Positions 55,981 to 64,000 of a DNA stretch of 64,000 nt are shown one piece after another. A program made the translations under genes and the position numbers. The DNA lies in the NCBI RefSeq assembly GCF_023715505.1, contig NZ_JAMBOH010000029.1, positions 1 to 64,000 on the forward strand, written 5' to 3'. The DNA comes from Neobacillus cucumis. GTDB taxonomy: Bacteria; Bacillota; Bacilli; Bacillales_B; DSM-18226. Numbering within the stretch: position 1 is the first letter of the stretch; the number at the start of each line of letters is the position of its first letter. Below the pieces are notes generated by a model, which made no database searches, was not told the origin of the DNA, and saw only the letters and a program-made list of their open reading frames with translations.

Positions 55981-56028
55981 AAAAGGCTGGAGAGGAATCA
56001 AGTAATGATTCTACTCCAGCCTTATATT
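55981..56028 (-). terminator. Terminator downstream of glmS
   Basis: AAGGCTGGAG and CTCCAGCCTT form a long stem, with TTTTTTGTTTTTTT following on the minus strand. Confidence 0.85.
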
Positions 56029-56035
56029 AGACCTA

Positions 56036-57838
56036 TTACTCAACCGTTACCGATTTAGCAAGGTTACGCGGTTTGTCAACATCACAATCACGGTGTAATG
56101 CAGCGTAATAGGCAAGTAATTGCAATGGTATTACAGAGATAAGTGGTGTTAATAATTCATGTACTTCTGGGATGACAAAACTATCTTCATCCATATTTAG
56201 ACCATCCATTGAAATAATGCATGGGTTCGCTCCTCGTGCTACAACTTCCTTTACATTTCCACGAATACTCAAGTTGACGCTCTCTTGTGTAGCAAGGGCA
56301 ATAACAGGTGTGCCTTCTTCGATTAATGCAATCGTACCGTGCTTTAATTCACCGCCGGCAAAACCTTCTGCTTGAATATATGAAATTTCCTTAAGCTTCA
56401 AGGCACCTTCAAGGCCAACATAATAATCAACCCCGCGGCCGATAAAGAAGGCATTGCGTGTGACGGATAAGAACTCTCTTGAAATATGTTCAATTAGCTC
56501 TTTTGAGTCACATAGTACTTCCATAGCATTCGCAATAATACCAAGCTCATGGATCAAGTCAAAATCAACTGGAATTCCTTGGCTTTTAGCCGTAACATCC
56601 GCTAAAATCGCTAACACAGCCAACTGTGCAGTATAGGCTTTGGAGGAAGCTACCGCAATCTCAGGACCCGCATGCAATAATAGTGTGTAATCCGCTTCAC
56701 GTGAAAGCGTCGAACCTGGTACATTCGTAATCGTTAATGTACGATATCCGAGCTCTTTCACTTTTACAAGTACTGCACGGCTGTCAGCAGTTTCACCGCT
56801 TTGTGAAATGAAGATAAACAACGGCTTCTTAGTTAGAAGCGGCATATTATAAACAAATTCACTTGCAATATGAACTTCCACTGGCAGTTTAGCAATGGTT
56901 TCAATAAACTGCTTTCCAACCAATCCTGCATGATAAGATGTTCCAGCCGCGATAATATAGACACGGTCAGATTCATTCATGGCAGTAATGATTTCAGGGT
57001 CAATTGTCAATGCCCCTTGCTCATTTTGATAAGTTTGGATAATTTTACGCACGACCAGCGGTTGTTCATCGATCTCTTTTAACATGTAGTACGGGTAGGT
57101 TCCCTTTTCAATGTCACTTGCATCCAATTCAGCAGTATATGGCTTACGGCTAATGATATCGCCTTGCAGATTTTGAATGGTAACTTCATCTTTTGTAACA
57201 AGGACAATTTCCTTATCCATTAATTCAAGATATTGATTTGTTACTTGTAGCATCGCCATTGCATCACTGGCGACTACATTAAAATCATCACCAAGGCCGA
57301 CTAAAAGCGGGCTTTTATTTTTTGCAACATAAATGGTTTCATTGTCTTGTTCATCTAACAGCGCAATTGCGTATGATCCATGTAAAAGGGTTAGCGTCTT
57401 ACGAAATGCCTCAATAACCTCTAAGCCCTCATTAACAAATAACTCAATCAGCTGAACAACCACTTCAGTGTCTGTTTCGCTTCTGAATGGTACGTTTGTT
57501 AGATATTCGCGTTTTAAAAGATCATAGTTCTCGATAACGCCATTATGCACTAGCGTAAAGCGGCCTGATGTACTTTGGTGTGGATGAGAGTTTACTTTGC
57601 TTGGAACGCCGTGTGTTGCCCATCTGGTATGGCCAATTCCGATATTCGCTTTAACATCAAAATCAACAATTTCACGTAAGTCTGCAATACGGCCCTTTTC
57701 TTTAAAAACATGGATACCATTTTCATTCTTTACAGCGATTCCAGCAGAATCGTAGCCTCTATACTCAAGTTTTTCTAAGCCTTTTAAAAGGATTTCCTTC
57801 GAATCATCATTACCAATAAATCCAACAATTCCACACAT
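56036..57838 (-). CDS. glmS: Glutamine--fructose-6-phosphate aminotransferase (isomerizing)
   Basis: GlmS makes glucosamine 6-phosphate from fructose 6-phosphate and glutamine. Residue 2 is the catalytic cysteine (MCGIVGFIG). The glutaminase part is about 1-240 with GHTRWATHG, followed by two SIS domains with AAGTSYHAG and SQSGETADS, and the C-terminal KSVTVE. The 600-residue length is normal. Its leader (57965-58110) is the glmS ribozyme, so excess product cuts the mRNA. The ATG follows AGGGAGG. Confidence 0.98.
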   Translation of the reverse strand: MCGIVGFIGNDDSKEILLKGLEKLEYRGYDSAGIAVKNENGIHVFKEKGRIADLREIVDFDVKANIGIGHTRWATHGVPSKVNSHPHQSTSGRFTLVHNGVIENYDLLKREYLTNVPFRSETDTEVVVQLIELFVNEGLEVIEAFRKTLTLLHGSYAIALLDEQDNETIYVAKNKSPLLVGLGDDFNVVASDAMAMLQVTNQYLELMDKEIVLVTKDEVTIQNLQGDIISRKPYTAELDASDIEKGTYPYYMLKEIDEQPLVVRKIIQTYQNEQGALTIDPEIITAMNESDRVYIIAAGTSYHAGLVGKQFIETIAKLPVEVHIASEFVYNMPLLTKKPLFIFISQSGETADSRAVLVKVKELGYRTLTITNVPGSTLSREADYTLLLHAGPEIAVASSKAYTAQLAVLAILADVTAKSQGIPVDFDLIHELGIIANAMEVLCDSKELIEHISREFLSVTRNAFFIGRGVDYYVGLEGALKLKEISYIQAEGFAGGELKHGTIALIEEGTPVIALATQESVNLSIRGNVKEVVARGANPCIISMDGLNMDEDSFVIPEVHELLTPLISVIPLQLLAYYAALHRDCDVDKPRNLAKSVTVE

Positions 57839-57861
57839 CTTCTTTTTCCTCCCTAGATTCA

Positions 57862-57896
57862 GGGGGCAAGAATGCTTTGGAGGCGTGCTTGCCCCC
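57862..57896 (-). other. Stable hairpin between ribozyme and glmS start
   Basis: GGGGGCAAG and CTTGCCCCC form a nine-pair stem around a 17-base loop, about 24 bases upstream of the glmS ATG. It is not followed by a T-run, so it is not an ordinary terminator; it could stabilise the mRNA or affect ribosome access. Confidence 0.55.
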
Positions 57897-57964
57897 TCAT
57901 CTCTGTTTTTGATAAAGGTATCTGTCTATACCTTTTTGAACATTACAGTTAGTATGCGCATATT

Positions 57965-58110
57965 CTTCTCTTTGTGCACAGAGTTGCCTCTATGTTTTAA
58001 AGAAGAACTTTTCGGTTGTGCGTTTCCAACCGGGAGGTATCCGCCGAACATTCGATAATCCTCCTCCTCGTCAACTAATCAACCGTCTTTGATTAGTTCA
58101 GGCGCTTAAA
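57965..58110 (-). ncRNA. glmS ribozyme (glucosamine-6-phosphate riboswitch)
   Basis: The minus strand shows the ribozyme in order: cleavage site before GCGCCTGAACTAATC (G at 58105), GTTGACGAGGAGGAGG, TATCGAATGTTCGGCGG, ATACCTCCCGGTTGGAAACG and AGTTCTTCTTTAA. These match the conserved core of the Bacillus glmS ribozyme, which uses glucosamine 6-phosphate as cofactor for self-cleavage. Confidence 0.95.
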
Positions 58111-58170
58111 ATTTTCCGTTGTCTACCTCTATCCTCCTTCTAAAGATTCGCTATAAGAAACAGCAAATTA

Positions 58171-58200
58171 ATCTTACATGATTAATCACGTGTCCGTCAA
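58171..58200 (-). promoter_or_regulatory. Promoter of the glmS ribozyme-mRNA
   Basis: TTGACG (58195-58200) and TAAGAT (58171-58176) lie 18 bases apart on the minus strand, about 60 bases upstream of the ribozyme cleavage site. Confidence 0.6.
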
Positions 58201-58248
58201 CTAAAAACTTAAACCTTAACATTATTGATAACTATCCATAATAAAATA

Positions 58249-58280
58249 TGCATAAGGGAAATAATCCGTTCCCTTATGCA
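58249..58280 (-). terminator. Terminator of the cdaA-cdaR-glmM operon (first hairpin 58297-58326)
   Basis: TGCATAAGGGA and TCCCTTATGCA form an 11-pair stem, followed on the minus strand by TATTTTATTATGG. A second stem GAACAACTG/CAGTTGTTC lies between it and the glmM stop. Together they separate glmM from glmS. Confidence 0.8.
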
Positions 58281-58346
58281 CAAAGAAAGGCAATACGAAC
58301 AACTGAGGAGTTACTCGCAGTTGTTCCGCACTAGCTCATATTTTTT

Positions 58347-59696
58347 CTATTCCTTTAATTCCATCTCTTCTTTCACTACCTCAACAATTCGGTTGACAAA
58401 GGATTCACAAAGTTCTTCAGTTGCAGCCTCTGCCATGACGCGAACAAGCGGTTCTGTTCCACTTGGACGGACTAGAATTCTTCCGTTCCCAGCCATTTCA
58501 GCTTCAACTTCTTCAATGACAGCTTTTACTTTGGTATTATCAGTCACATGGTTTTTATCCGTCACTCGTATATTGACAAGCTTTTGCGGATATTTTTTCA
58601 TTTCACCGGCTAATTCTGATAATGGTTTTCCGGTTACCTTCATGATATTAACCAACTGCAATCCTGATAACAATCCATCACCTGTTGTGTTGTAGTCTAA
58701 GAAAATGATGTGTCCTGATTGCTCACCGCCAAGATTAAAACCACTTTTCTTCATTTCTTCTACCACATAACGGTCACCTACCGCTGTAGGTACACTATGG
58801 ATTCCATGAGTTTCAAGGGCTTTGTAAAAACCAAGGTTACTCATCACAGTTGAAACGATTGTACCGTGCTTTAAACGTCCATGCTCTTTCATGTATTTTC
58901 CGCAGATGTACATGATTTGATCTCCATCCACGATATTCCCCTTTTCGTCGATAGCAATTAAACGGTCGCCGTCGCCGTCAAAAGAAAGGCCTACGTCTGC
59001 TCCTTTTTCTTTTACAAGAGCTGCCAATGCTTCTGGATGTGTTGAACCTACTCCAGCATTAATGTTTAATCCATTGGGAGATGCTCCCATTGTTGATAAG
59101 TCTGCGTCAAGGTCTGCAAATAAATGGCTTGCTAAAGCCGAGGTTGCTCCATTTGCACAATCCAAGGCAATATGGATGCCTGAGAAGTCCTCATCCACTG
59201 TATTTTTCAAGTATTGAAGGTACTTCTGACCCCCTTCAAAATAATCCATCACCTGACCAAGATCCGCACCTGTTGGACGTGGCAGCTGGTCTTCCGGTAA
59301 ATCAATATAGTTCTCAATTTCTAATTCCTGCTCATCTGACAGCTTAAAACCATCAGGACCAAAAAATTTAATTCCATTATCTGCAACAGGATTGTGGGAG
59401 GCGGAAATCATAACACCTGCTTGAGCCCCTAATGCCTTGGTTAAATAGGAAACCCCAGGTGTTGAAATGACTCCCAAACGCATGACCTCTGCCCCAATTG
59501 ACAGTAACCCGGCTACGAGTGCTCCTTCTAACATATGACCTGAGACACGTGTATCACGGCCAATAATTACTTTAGGGCGATCTTTATCCTTTGTTAAAAC
59601 ATAACCGCCAAAGCGCCCCAATTTAAAGGCCATCTCCGGTGTTAATTCGCTATTTGCTACTCCACGTACCCCATCGGTACCGAAATATTTACCCAT
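58347..59696 (-). CDS. glmM: Phosphoglucosamine mutase
   Basis: GlmM converts glucosamine 6-phosphate to glucosamine 1-phosphate for UDP-GlcNAc. The start [15 protein letters not shown], the phosphoserine loop [14 protein letters not shown], the metal-binding [11 protein letters not shown] and the phosphate-binding [12 protein letters not shown] are all clear. 449 residues is typical. The ATG at 59694-59696 follows AAGGAGAG; the frame's earlier ATG overlaps that site. It forms an operon with cdaR and cdaA; GlmM is known to bind and inhibit CdaA. Confidence 0.98.
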   Translation of the reverse strand: MGKYFGTDGVRGVANSELTPEMAFKLGRFGGYVLTKDKDRPKVIIGRDTRVSGHMLEGALVAGLLSIGAEVMRLGVISTPGVSYLTKALGAQAGVMISASHNPVADNGIKFFGPDGFKLSDEQELEIENYIDLPEDQLPRPTGADLGQVMDYFEGGQKYLQYLKNTVDEDFSGIHIALDCANGATSALASHLFADLDADLSTMGASPNGLNINAGVGSTHPEALAALVKEKGADVGLSFDGDGDRLIAIDEKGNIVDGDQIMYICGKYMKEHGRLKHGTIVSTVMSNLGFYKALETHGIHSVPTAVGDRYVVEEMKKSGFNLGGEQSGHIIFLDYNTTGDGLLSGLQLVNIMKVTGKPLSELAGEMKKYPQKLVNIRVTDKNHVTDNTKVKAVIEEVEAEMAGNGRILVRPSGTEPLVRVMAEAATEELCESFVNRIVEVVKEEMELKE

Positions 59697-59735
59697 TTTA
59701 AAAAATCTCTCCTTCAACATGTCTATTGCTAGATA

Positions 59736-61004
59736 TTAGGCATTATTAGTAATGGTTATTTTTGCTGTTGATTTATCAGGCGTCCACTCTACATCCGTTG
59801 GTCCTTTGACCTGGATTTTGACATCATGAGTCCCTTCAGTCAAGCCGGACAGGTCAATAAAAACGGTGAAATCACTAGGTCCCAGCTCTGTTACCGACTC
59901 AGTTGGGCCATTCACTTGTAAATTAACAGTCTGACTTGTCGGATCATTTACTTCCGCTTTAAAGTTATCCGCTAGGCCTTGAATTTCCAAAGGTATGCCT
60001 GAGACCGTTTTTTCTTCATCTGCAGCCGTTACTTGTTCATCCGTGGCTGTTTTCTGTTCATCTTTTTTCACCACTACCGTTGCTTTTACTAATTGAGGGG
60101 TCACCTTCGTAATCCCATTTGAAATAATGACTGGCAGGGTTAGTGTTGTGTTTTCCGTGATCTTACTTAAATCAACTTCTACTCGAACACTTTCTGTATT
60201 TCTTAAGAGCTCTTCACTTCCAGTAATTTTGGCTTCCGTTTCATCTAACTCAATAGATTCTATCGTAACCCCTTCCGGAGAAGTTCCCTTTTTCACAATG
60301 TTGATCGGAACCGTTTTACTGTTCGACTTAATAGGAATGGTTACATTAACTGTTTCTGGTTCAACAGTAACAGCCAACTTATTTAATTTTTTATCAAGCA
60401 CTTGAATTTGCGCTTGTTTCGAAATGGTTGCTTTTAGTTTACCATTACCCTCAAGGGTGGCTTTAACGTAGGTAATTCGGTCAATGTCACTTTTAGCACC
60501 AGTAATTTTTACTTTTCTAGGTTCAACCACTGGTAGACCAGCTGAATAACCATCTTCTATTTGGCCGGAATCAAATTCTGCTTCGACCCTGAATTCCTTC
60601 GAAATCTTTTCTTGCACAGACACGGTGACACTAGCTGGCTTCATGGTTGCCTTTAATTTATCAGATAAATTTTTAATCTTGAGTTTTACCTTTTGCTCTC
60701 CAATTTTCGCATTTGTCAAATCGACATATACCTCAAAGTTCTTTAAAGCCTTTGCCGATTGGACATGTGTGATAGGGCCCTTTATGGTTACATCTACCGT
60801 GTTCGGTATCCCCGATACAACCAAGTTCTCAGTATCATAATAAACCTTTACAGGAATATCCTTTATAGTCTCAGTTGTCTGCTCCCCAGGAACATTAACA
60901 TCAGTTAACTTCCCACCTGTATGAGGTATAGAGGAATATAATAGGACCGCCAATAATAAGGCCAGTATTTTTATAAACCAAGGATTATCAAACATTTTAT
61001 CCAT
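59736..61004 (-). CDS. cdaR: CdaA regulator CdaR (YbbR domain protein)
   Basis: An N-terminal membrane segment (WFIKILALLLAVLLYSSIP, residues 9-27) anchors repeats of the YbbR domain outside the cell. At 422 residues it is shorter than B. subtilis CdaR (about 480), perhaps because one repeat is reduced. CdaR controls the diadenylate cyclase CdaA. Its start overlaps the end of cdaA by eight bases. A linker rich in Thr, Asp, Glu and Ala (about 325-345, KTATDEQVTAADEEKTV) separates the last repeats. Confidence 0.93.
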   Translation of the reverse strand: MDKMFDNPWFIKILALLLAVLLYSSIPHTGGKLTDVNVPGEQTTETIKDIPVKVYYDTENLVVSGIPNTVDVTIKGPITHVQSAKALKNFEVYVDLTNAKIGEQKVKLKIKNLSDKLKATMKPASVTVSVQEKISKEFRVEAEFDSGQIEDGYSAGLPVVEPRKVKITGAKSDIDRITYVKATLEGNGKLKATISKQAQIQVLDKKLNKLAVTVEPETVNVTIPIKSNSKTVPINIVKKGTSPEGVTIESIELDETEAKITGSEELLRNTESVRVEVDLSKITENTTLTLPVIISNGITKVTPQLVKATVVVKKDEQKTATDEQVTAADEEKTVSGIPLEIQGLADNFKAEVNDPTSQTVNLQVNGPTESVTELGPSDFTVFIDLSGLTEGTHDVKIQVKGPTDVEWTPDKSTAKITITNNA

Positions 61005-61824
61005 TTTGTTTTCCCCTCCAGTTCCAACGAGCTGAAGAAGCCTGTTTATCTTTAGTATGAATCAACATTTCTCGGGTAAGTAGTTCTTTTAGTTCCTCCA
61101 CTTTCAAATCACGATGAAGTTCTCCATTCTTTGTGAGTGAGATTCCCCCCGTCTCTTCAGAAACGATGACTGTTAAGCTATCAGTAACCTCACTTATCCC
61201 TAGGGCTGCCCGGTGCCTAGTACCCAGTTCCTTCGAAATAAATGGACTTTCAGATAAGGGAAGATAGCATGCTGCCGCTGACACATTATTTTTTTGGATA
61301 ATAACTGCACCATCGTGAAGTGGTGTGTTAGGAATAAAAATATTAATGAGCAATTCCGAAGAGATATTCGAATTTAATTGTATACCTGTTTCTATGTAAT
61401 CACTCATGCCCGTTTCTCTTTCAATTGAAATTAAGGCTCCAATACGGCGTTTTGCCATATAATCAGTTGCCTTAACTATGGCTTCGACTGTTTTTTCCTG
61501 GTTATCATCGTCTTGTGTACTGCTTCGTGAGAAAAATCGCCCTCTTCCTAATTGTTCAAGCGCTCTTCTGAGTTCAGGCTGAAAGATAATGATAACCGCA
61601 AGAAATCCCCAATTTATGGCCTGTTGCATCATCCAGCTTAAAGTAATTAAGCCGAGCCACTCACTGAACACCCTGACAAGAAGGATAACAAGAATCCCTT
61701 TTAATAATTGAACGGCCTTTGTGCCTCTTATCACATTGATCAGTTTGTAAATGACGTACCATACGAGGGCAATATCAACAATACTAGCTAGATACTTCCA
61801 TATATTGAGATCAGCAAACTGCAT
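60997..61824 (-). CDS. cdaA: Diadenylate cyclase CdaA
   Basis: CdaA makes c-di-AMP from two ATP. Three membrane helices at the N-terminus (about 1-85) precede the DAC domain, which has the DGA motif in LHDGAVIIQKN and the RHR motif in GTRHRAALGIS. The 275-residue length matches B. subtilis. It is followed by cdaR and glmM, the classical order. c-di-AMP controls potassium import through KimA, also encoded in this window. Confidence 0.97.
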   Translation of the reverse strand: MQFADLNIWKYLASIVDIALVWYVIYKLINVIRGTKAVQLLKGILVILLVRVFSEWLGLITLSWMMQQAINWGFLAVIIIFQPELRRALEQLGRGRFFSRSSTQDDDNQEKTVEAIVKATDYMAKRRIGALISIERETGMSDYIETGIQLNSNISSELLINIFIPNTPLHDGAVIIQKNNVSAAACYLPLSESPFISKELGTRHRAALGISEVTDSLTVIVSEETGGISLTKNGELHRDLKVEELKELLTREMLIHTKDKQASSARWNWRGKQNG

Positions 61825-61924
61825 TGTTTCTTCCTCCGTTACTTTCTAAGAACATACAATTCATACAACTAATTTATTATACCATAACTTCACCATACAA
61901 CTTATTATATGTTTGTGGTTAAAA

Positions 61925-61958
61925 AAACAAATCACCCGTCACTTGGAGTGATTTGTTT
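61925..61958 (-). terminator. Terminator downstream of rsiW
   Basis: AAACAAATCAC and GTGATTTGTTT form an 11-pair stem, followed by TTTTTTAACC on the minus strand. It separates sigW-rsiW from cdaA. Confidence 0.85.
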
Positions 61959-61959
61959 C

Positions 61960-62583
61960 TTATTTGGTTTCAGGCTGGCCAAAGATATCTAGAACCTCTT
62001 GAGTAGTTCTTTTCATATGATACCAAATCCAGTCGAAAACTTCATTTATTTCTTCTATTTGCCCTGTCACATGACCCGCAGAGGCTAAGTATTTTTCCCC
62101 GTTAATCACGGTAACATCACCTTGAACCTCGCCTTCTATCCGCACATTCCCATTGTGGACTACAACATCTCCTTTAACTGTTTCACCTTTAGGGACTATA
62201 ACTGTATTATTTTTAACCACCAGATTTTTTTGCTTGGAAACAGAAAATTCCTGATCTTGTGTCCATGTTGAAAATAAACTTCCCATCATTAGAATGATAA
62301 AAACAGAAGCTGCTGTGAGCATAGGATGATTTATAAACCACCTCTGCATCCAAATCCTTTTCTTTTCTTTCGGCAGACGGGCGAGTACATTAGCTGTGAA
62401 ATCCGGTGGCGCCTGAATATGAGAAATGCCTTTAACAAATGCATCCGTCTTTTTTAATTCATTATAAATCGTTTCACACTCTTTACAACTTTTGAGGTGG
62501 TCTCTTAAAGCTCTTTCTTTTTCTGGGTCTAGTTCTTCATCTAAATAATCGTGCATGAGTTCGATGATTTGTTCAGGACACAT
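61960..62583 (-). CDS. rsiW: Anti-sigma-W factor RsiW
   Basis: The N-terminal zinc-binding anti-sigma domain has the HxxxCxxC motif as HLKSCKECE. One membrane helix (about 85-105, WFINHPMLTAASVFIILMMG) is followed by an extracytoplasmic part with beta repeats. RsiW holds SigW until it is cut by PrsW and RasP after cell-wall stress. The ATG follows GAGGTG. It is cotranscribed with sigW, sixteen bases apart. Confidence 0.95.
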   Translation of the reverse strand: MCPEQIIELMHDYLDEELDPEKERALRDHLKSCKECETIYNELKKTDAFVKGISHIQAPPDFTANVLARLPKEKKRIWMQRWFINHPMLTAASVFIILMMGSLFSTWTQDQEFSVSKQKNLVVKNNTVIVPKGETVKGDVVVHNGNVRIEGEVQGDVTVINGEKYLASAGHVTGQIEEINEVFDWIWYHMKRTTQEVLDIFGQPETK

Positions 62584-62599
62584 TTATGTTTTCACCTCT

Positions 62600-63163
62600 T
62601 TATACATATCGTAATTGCTGCCTTAATGCTTCCCGGCCGCGATGAATTCTTGTTTTAACAGTTCCAAGAGGAAGATTGAGAATCTCACTTATTTCATTAA
62701 GGGACATATCTTCCATATATTTCAGAACAATTGCGGAACGGTACTTCTCCGGCAGTTTTAATATTTCCTTTTGAACGGTCTCCTGCAGCTCAAGGCTTTC
62801 TACTTCGGACTCTGGCAAAGGAGAATCCGAGGAGATTTGCGAATACATGGTTAACCCCTCTGTCCCGGCTACTTCTGCGTCTAAAAAATAGTCTGGTTTC
62901 TTTTTCCGAATCCGGTCGATGCAAAGATTTGTCGCAATTCGAAAAAGCCATGTTGAAAACTTCTTATCTTGTTTAAACGACTGTATATTTACATAAGCAC
63001 GGATAAAGGCTTCCTGTGCGATATCCTCCGCTTCATGACGATTGCCCAGCATTCTGTAACATAATTGGAAGACACTGTTTTTATATATTTCTACAATCTC
63101 TCCGAAGGCGTCCTGATCGCCTTTGATGACCTGTTTTATTCTTTTTTTCACTATTGTATCCAT
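62600..63163 (-). CDS. sigW: RNA polymerase ECF-type sigma factor SigW
   Basis: Its 187 residues equal B. subtilis SigW. Region 2 is QLCYRMLGNRHEAEDIAQEAF with FSTWLFRIATNLCIDRIRKKK; region 4 is ILKLPEKYRSAIVLKYMEDMS followed by IHRGREALRQQLRYV. SigW activates genes for resistance to antimicrobial peptides and membrane stress. A matching autoregulatory promoter lies at 63196-63223. ydbS/ydbT, which B. subtilis controls by SigW, are at 9.5-11.4 kb. Confidence 0.97.
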   Translation of the reverse strand: MDTIVKKRIKQVIKGDQDAFGEIVEIYKNSVFQLCYRMLGNRHEAEDIAQEAFIRAYVNIQSFKQDKKFSTWLFRIATNLCIDRIRKKKPDYFLDAEVAGTEGLTMYSQISSDSPLPESEVESLELQETVQKEILKLPEKYRSAIVLKYMEDMSLNEISEILNLPLGTVKTRIHRGREALRQQLRYV

Positions 63164-63195
63164 TAAGTTTCCTCAGCTCCAATGTCGCTATACGA

Positions 63196-63223
63196 TATAC
63201 GAACGTCAGCCAAAAAGGTTTCG
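63196..63223 (-). promoter_or_regulatory. Sigma-W autoregulatory promoter
   Basis: Minus strand: CGAAAC (63218-63223), 16-base spacer, CGTATA (63196-63201). This matches the sigma-W consensus TGAAAC-N16-CGTA except for the first base, and lies 33 bases upstream of the sigW ATG. Confidence 0.82.
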
Positions 63224-63350
63224 TATTTAAACGAAAAACTTCTCAATACCTTTAATATTAACAAAATTTTACCAAAGTGAGACAAAATATGTTTAAAGAT
63301 TTTAATACAGGGGAAAAACGTAATATATACCTAGAAAGAGGTGGAAGGAG

Positions 63351-63518
63351 ATGTCTTCTCCATACCGTGGATTACTAGAAGAAATAGAAATTCAACGAAA
63401 TGATATGGTTCGGTTAGCATCTGAGACTTCTCTGTCCAATCACAAAGTAATTGAAGCTAGTAAAAGGCTTGACTACTTACTAAACAGATACCATCTATTA
63501 GATGTACCGATAAAATAG
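63351..63518 (+). CDS. Spo0E-like aspartyl-phosphate phosphatase
   Basis: This 55-codon gene has the Spo0E-family pattern near its end: VIEASKRLDYLLNRYHLL, related to the S(Q/K)xLDxLLxxY signature. Spo0E-type proteins remove phosphate from Spo0A or related regulators to delay sporulation. The protein is a short version, like the small YisI/YnzD types. It follows AAAGAGGTG and ends before a hairpin terminator. It lies between divergent sigW and convergent rocF. Target specificity is unknown. Confidence 0.85.
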   Translation: MSSPYRGLLEEIEIQRNDMVRLASETSLSNHKVIEASKRLDYLLNRYHLLDVPIK

Positions 63519-63519
63519 C

Positions 63520-63547
63520 GCAGCTGCATATTCTACTATGCAGCTGC
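63520..63547 (+). terminator. Terminator of the Spo0E-like gene
   Basis: CAGCTGCAT and ATGCAGCTG form a nine-pair stem, followed by CCCGTTTTT. Confidence 0.75.
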
Positions 63548-63553
63548 CCGTTT

Positions 63554-64000
63554 TTATAATAGTTTTTCACCAAATAACGATCCCATTAGCTCTACAGCAC
63601 ATATAGCCGTTTTATTTTTCTCGTCTAAGATTGGATTTACCTCCACAAATTCCGCAGAGGTGATAATTCCTGCCTCTTCAAGCATTTCCATAGCCAGATG
63701 GCTCTCACGATAGCTAATTCCACCAATAACAGGAGTACCCACTCCTGGTGCATCACTTGGATCTAGACCATCTAAATCAAGCGATAAATGAACTCCATCT
63801 GTTTTTTCATTTAAATAGGCTATAGTTTCTTCCATTACTTTAGCCATTCCCAATCTATCTATTTCATGCATGGTATAAACCTTTATTCCATTTTTCTTAA
63901 TTAATTCTTTCTCGCCGTCATCTAGAGATCTTGCACCAATAATGACAATATTTTCTGGTTTTACCTTCGGATTATAACCGCCAATTTCAGTTAATAACGG
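63554..64000 (-). CDS. rocF: Arginase, N-terminal part beyond the window
   Basis: Arginase converts arginine to ornithine and urea with a two-manganese site. The metal motif DLDGLDPSDAPG and the C-terminal EFVEVNPILDEKNKTA are clear, as is the segment KPENIVIIGARSLDDGEKEL that reads in frame back to position 64000. The gene is cut by the window edge, so its start is not visible; an internal ATG at 63871 is not the start. Confidence 0.93.
   Translation of the reverse strand, partial: PLLTEIGGYNPKVKPENIVIIGARSLDDGEKELIKKNGIKVYTMHEIDRLGMAKVMEETIAYLNEKTDGVHLSLDLDGLDPSDAPGVGTPVIGGISYRESHLAMEMLEEAGIITSAEFVEVNPILDEKNKTAICAVELMGSLFGEKLL

Overview
The window is chromosomal DNA from a spore-forming member of the Bacillaceae (Bacillus/Neobacillus-like). 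The evidence is the order of housekeeping genes (alr, ydcC, acpS, ydbT/ydbS, cshA, murF, ddl; glmS, glmM, cdaR, cdaA, rsiW, sigW, rocF), spore genes (cmpA, an alpha/beta SASP, a GerA-type receptor, a Spo0E-like phosphatase), Shine-Dalgarno sites close to AGGAGG, and UUG/GUG starts placed at good spacing. No phage, transposase or CRISPR array is visible.

Layout. 1-1470: 5' end of a 16S rRNA gene preceded by ten tRNA genes on the minus strand, with a strong promoter at 1439-1467 and a broken tRNA-Lys half-gene. 1509-11396: SprT, cmpA, tex, the ndoAI/ndoA toxin-antitoxin pair, alr, a YdcC-like lipoprotein, acpS, a rhomboid protein and ydbT/ydbS. The sigB stress cluster that B. subtilis carries between ndoA and tex is absent. 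11588-22327 is an insertion relative to B. subtilis, between ydbS and cshA: a five-gene operon that looks like the D- to L-amino acid conversion pathway (RpiR regulator, M20 desuccinylase, permease, GNAT succinyltransferase, N-succinylamino acid racemase), then uvsE and a GerA-type germinant receptor operon in the order A-C-D-B. 22362-27347: cshA, an esterase, murF and ddl. 27609-40451: mgtE, a DedA protein, a ykkC-type (guanidine) riboswitch in front of a small unknown membrane protein, kimA, an MFS exporter, a DinB protein, argS behind a T-box, a SASP, a TetR regulator near three identical 18-bp palindromes, and an M29 aminopeptidase.

40891-45877 is a glycerol regulon (glpD, glpK, glpF, glpP) with two leader terminators and a perfect catabolite (cre) site on the glpF promoter. 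46160-55656 is a mannitol region with two transporter/regulator pairs: mtlA2 (IICB)-mtlR2 (broken)-mtlF, then mtlA1 (IICBA)-mtlR1-mtlD. Both mtlA genes have a similar operator and promoter. 56036-64000 holds glmS with its ribozyme, glmM, cdaR, cdaA, rsiW, sigW with its own sigma-W promoter, a Spo0E-like gene and the start-proximal-truncated rocF.

Three variable-length copies of one non-coding dispersed repeat (near 30.9, 40.6 and 46.0 kb), a probable reduced copy at 8.2 kb and an unrelated GC-rich repeat at 55.8 kb lie between operons. The most unusual points are the riboswitch-controlled orphan membrane protein, the decayed mtlR2 beside an added mtlA1-mtlR1 pair, the amino acid racemization operon, and the modular repeat family. 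All assignments are by eye; no database search was run.
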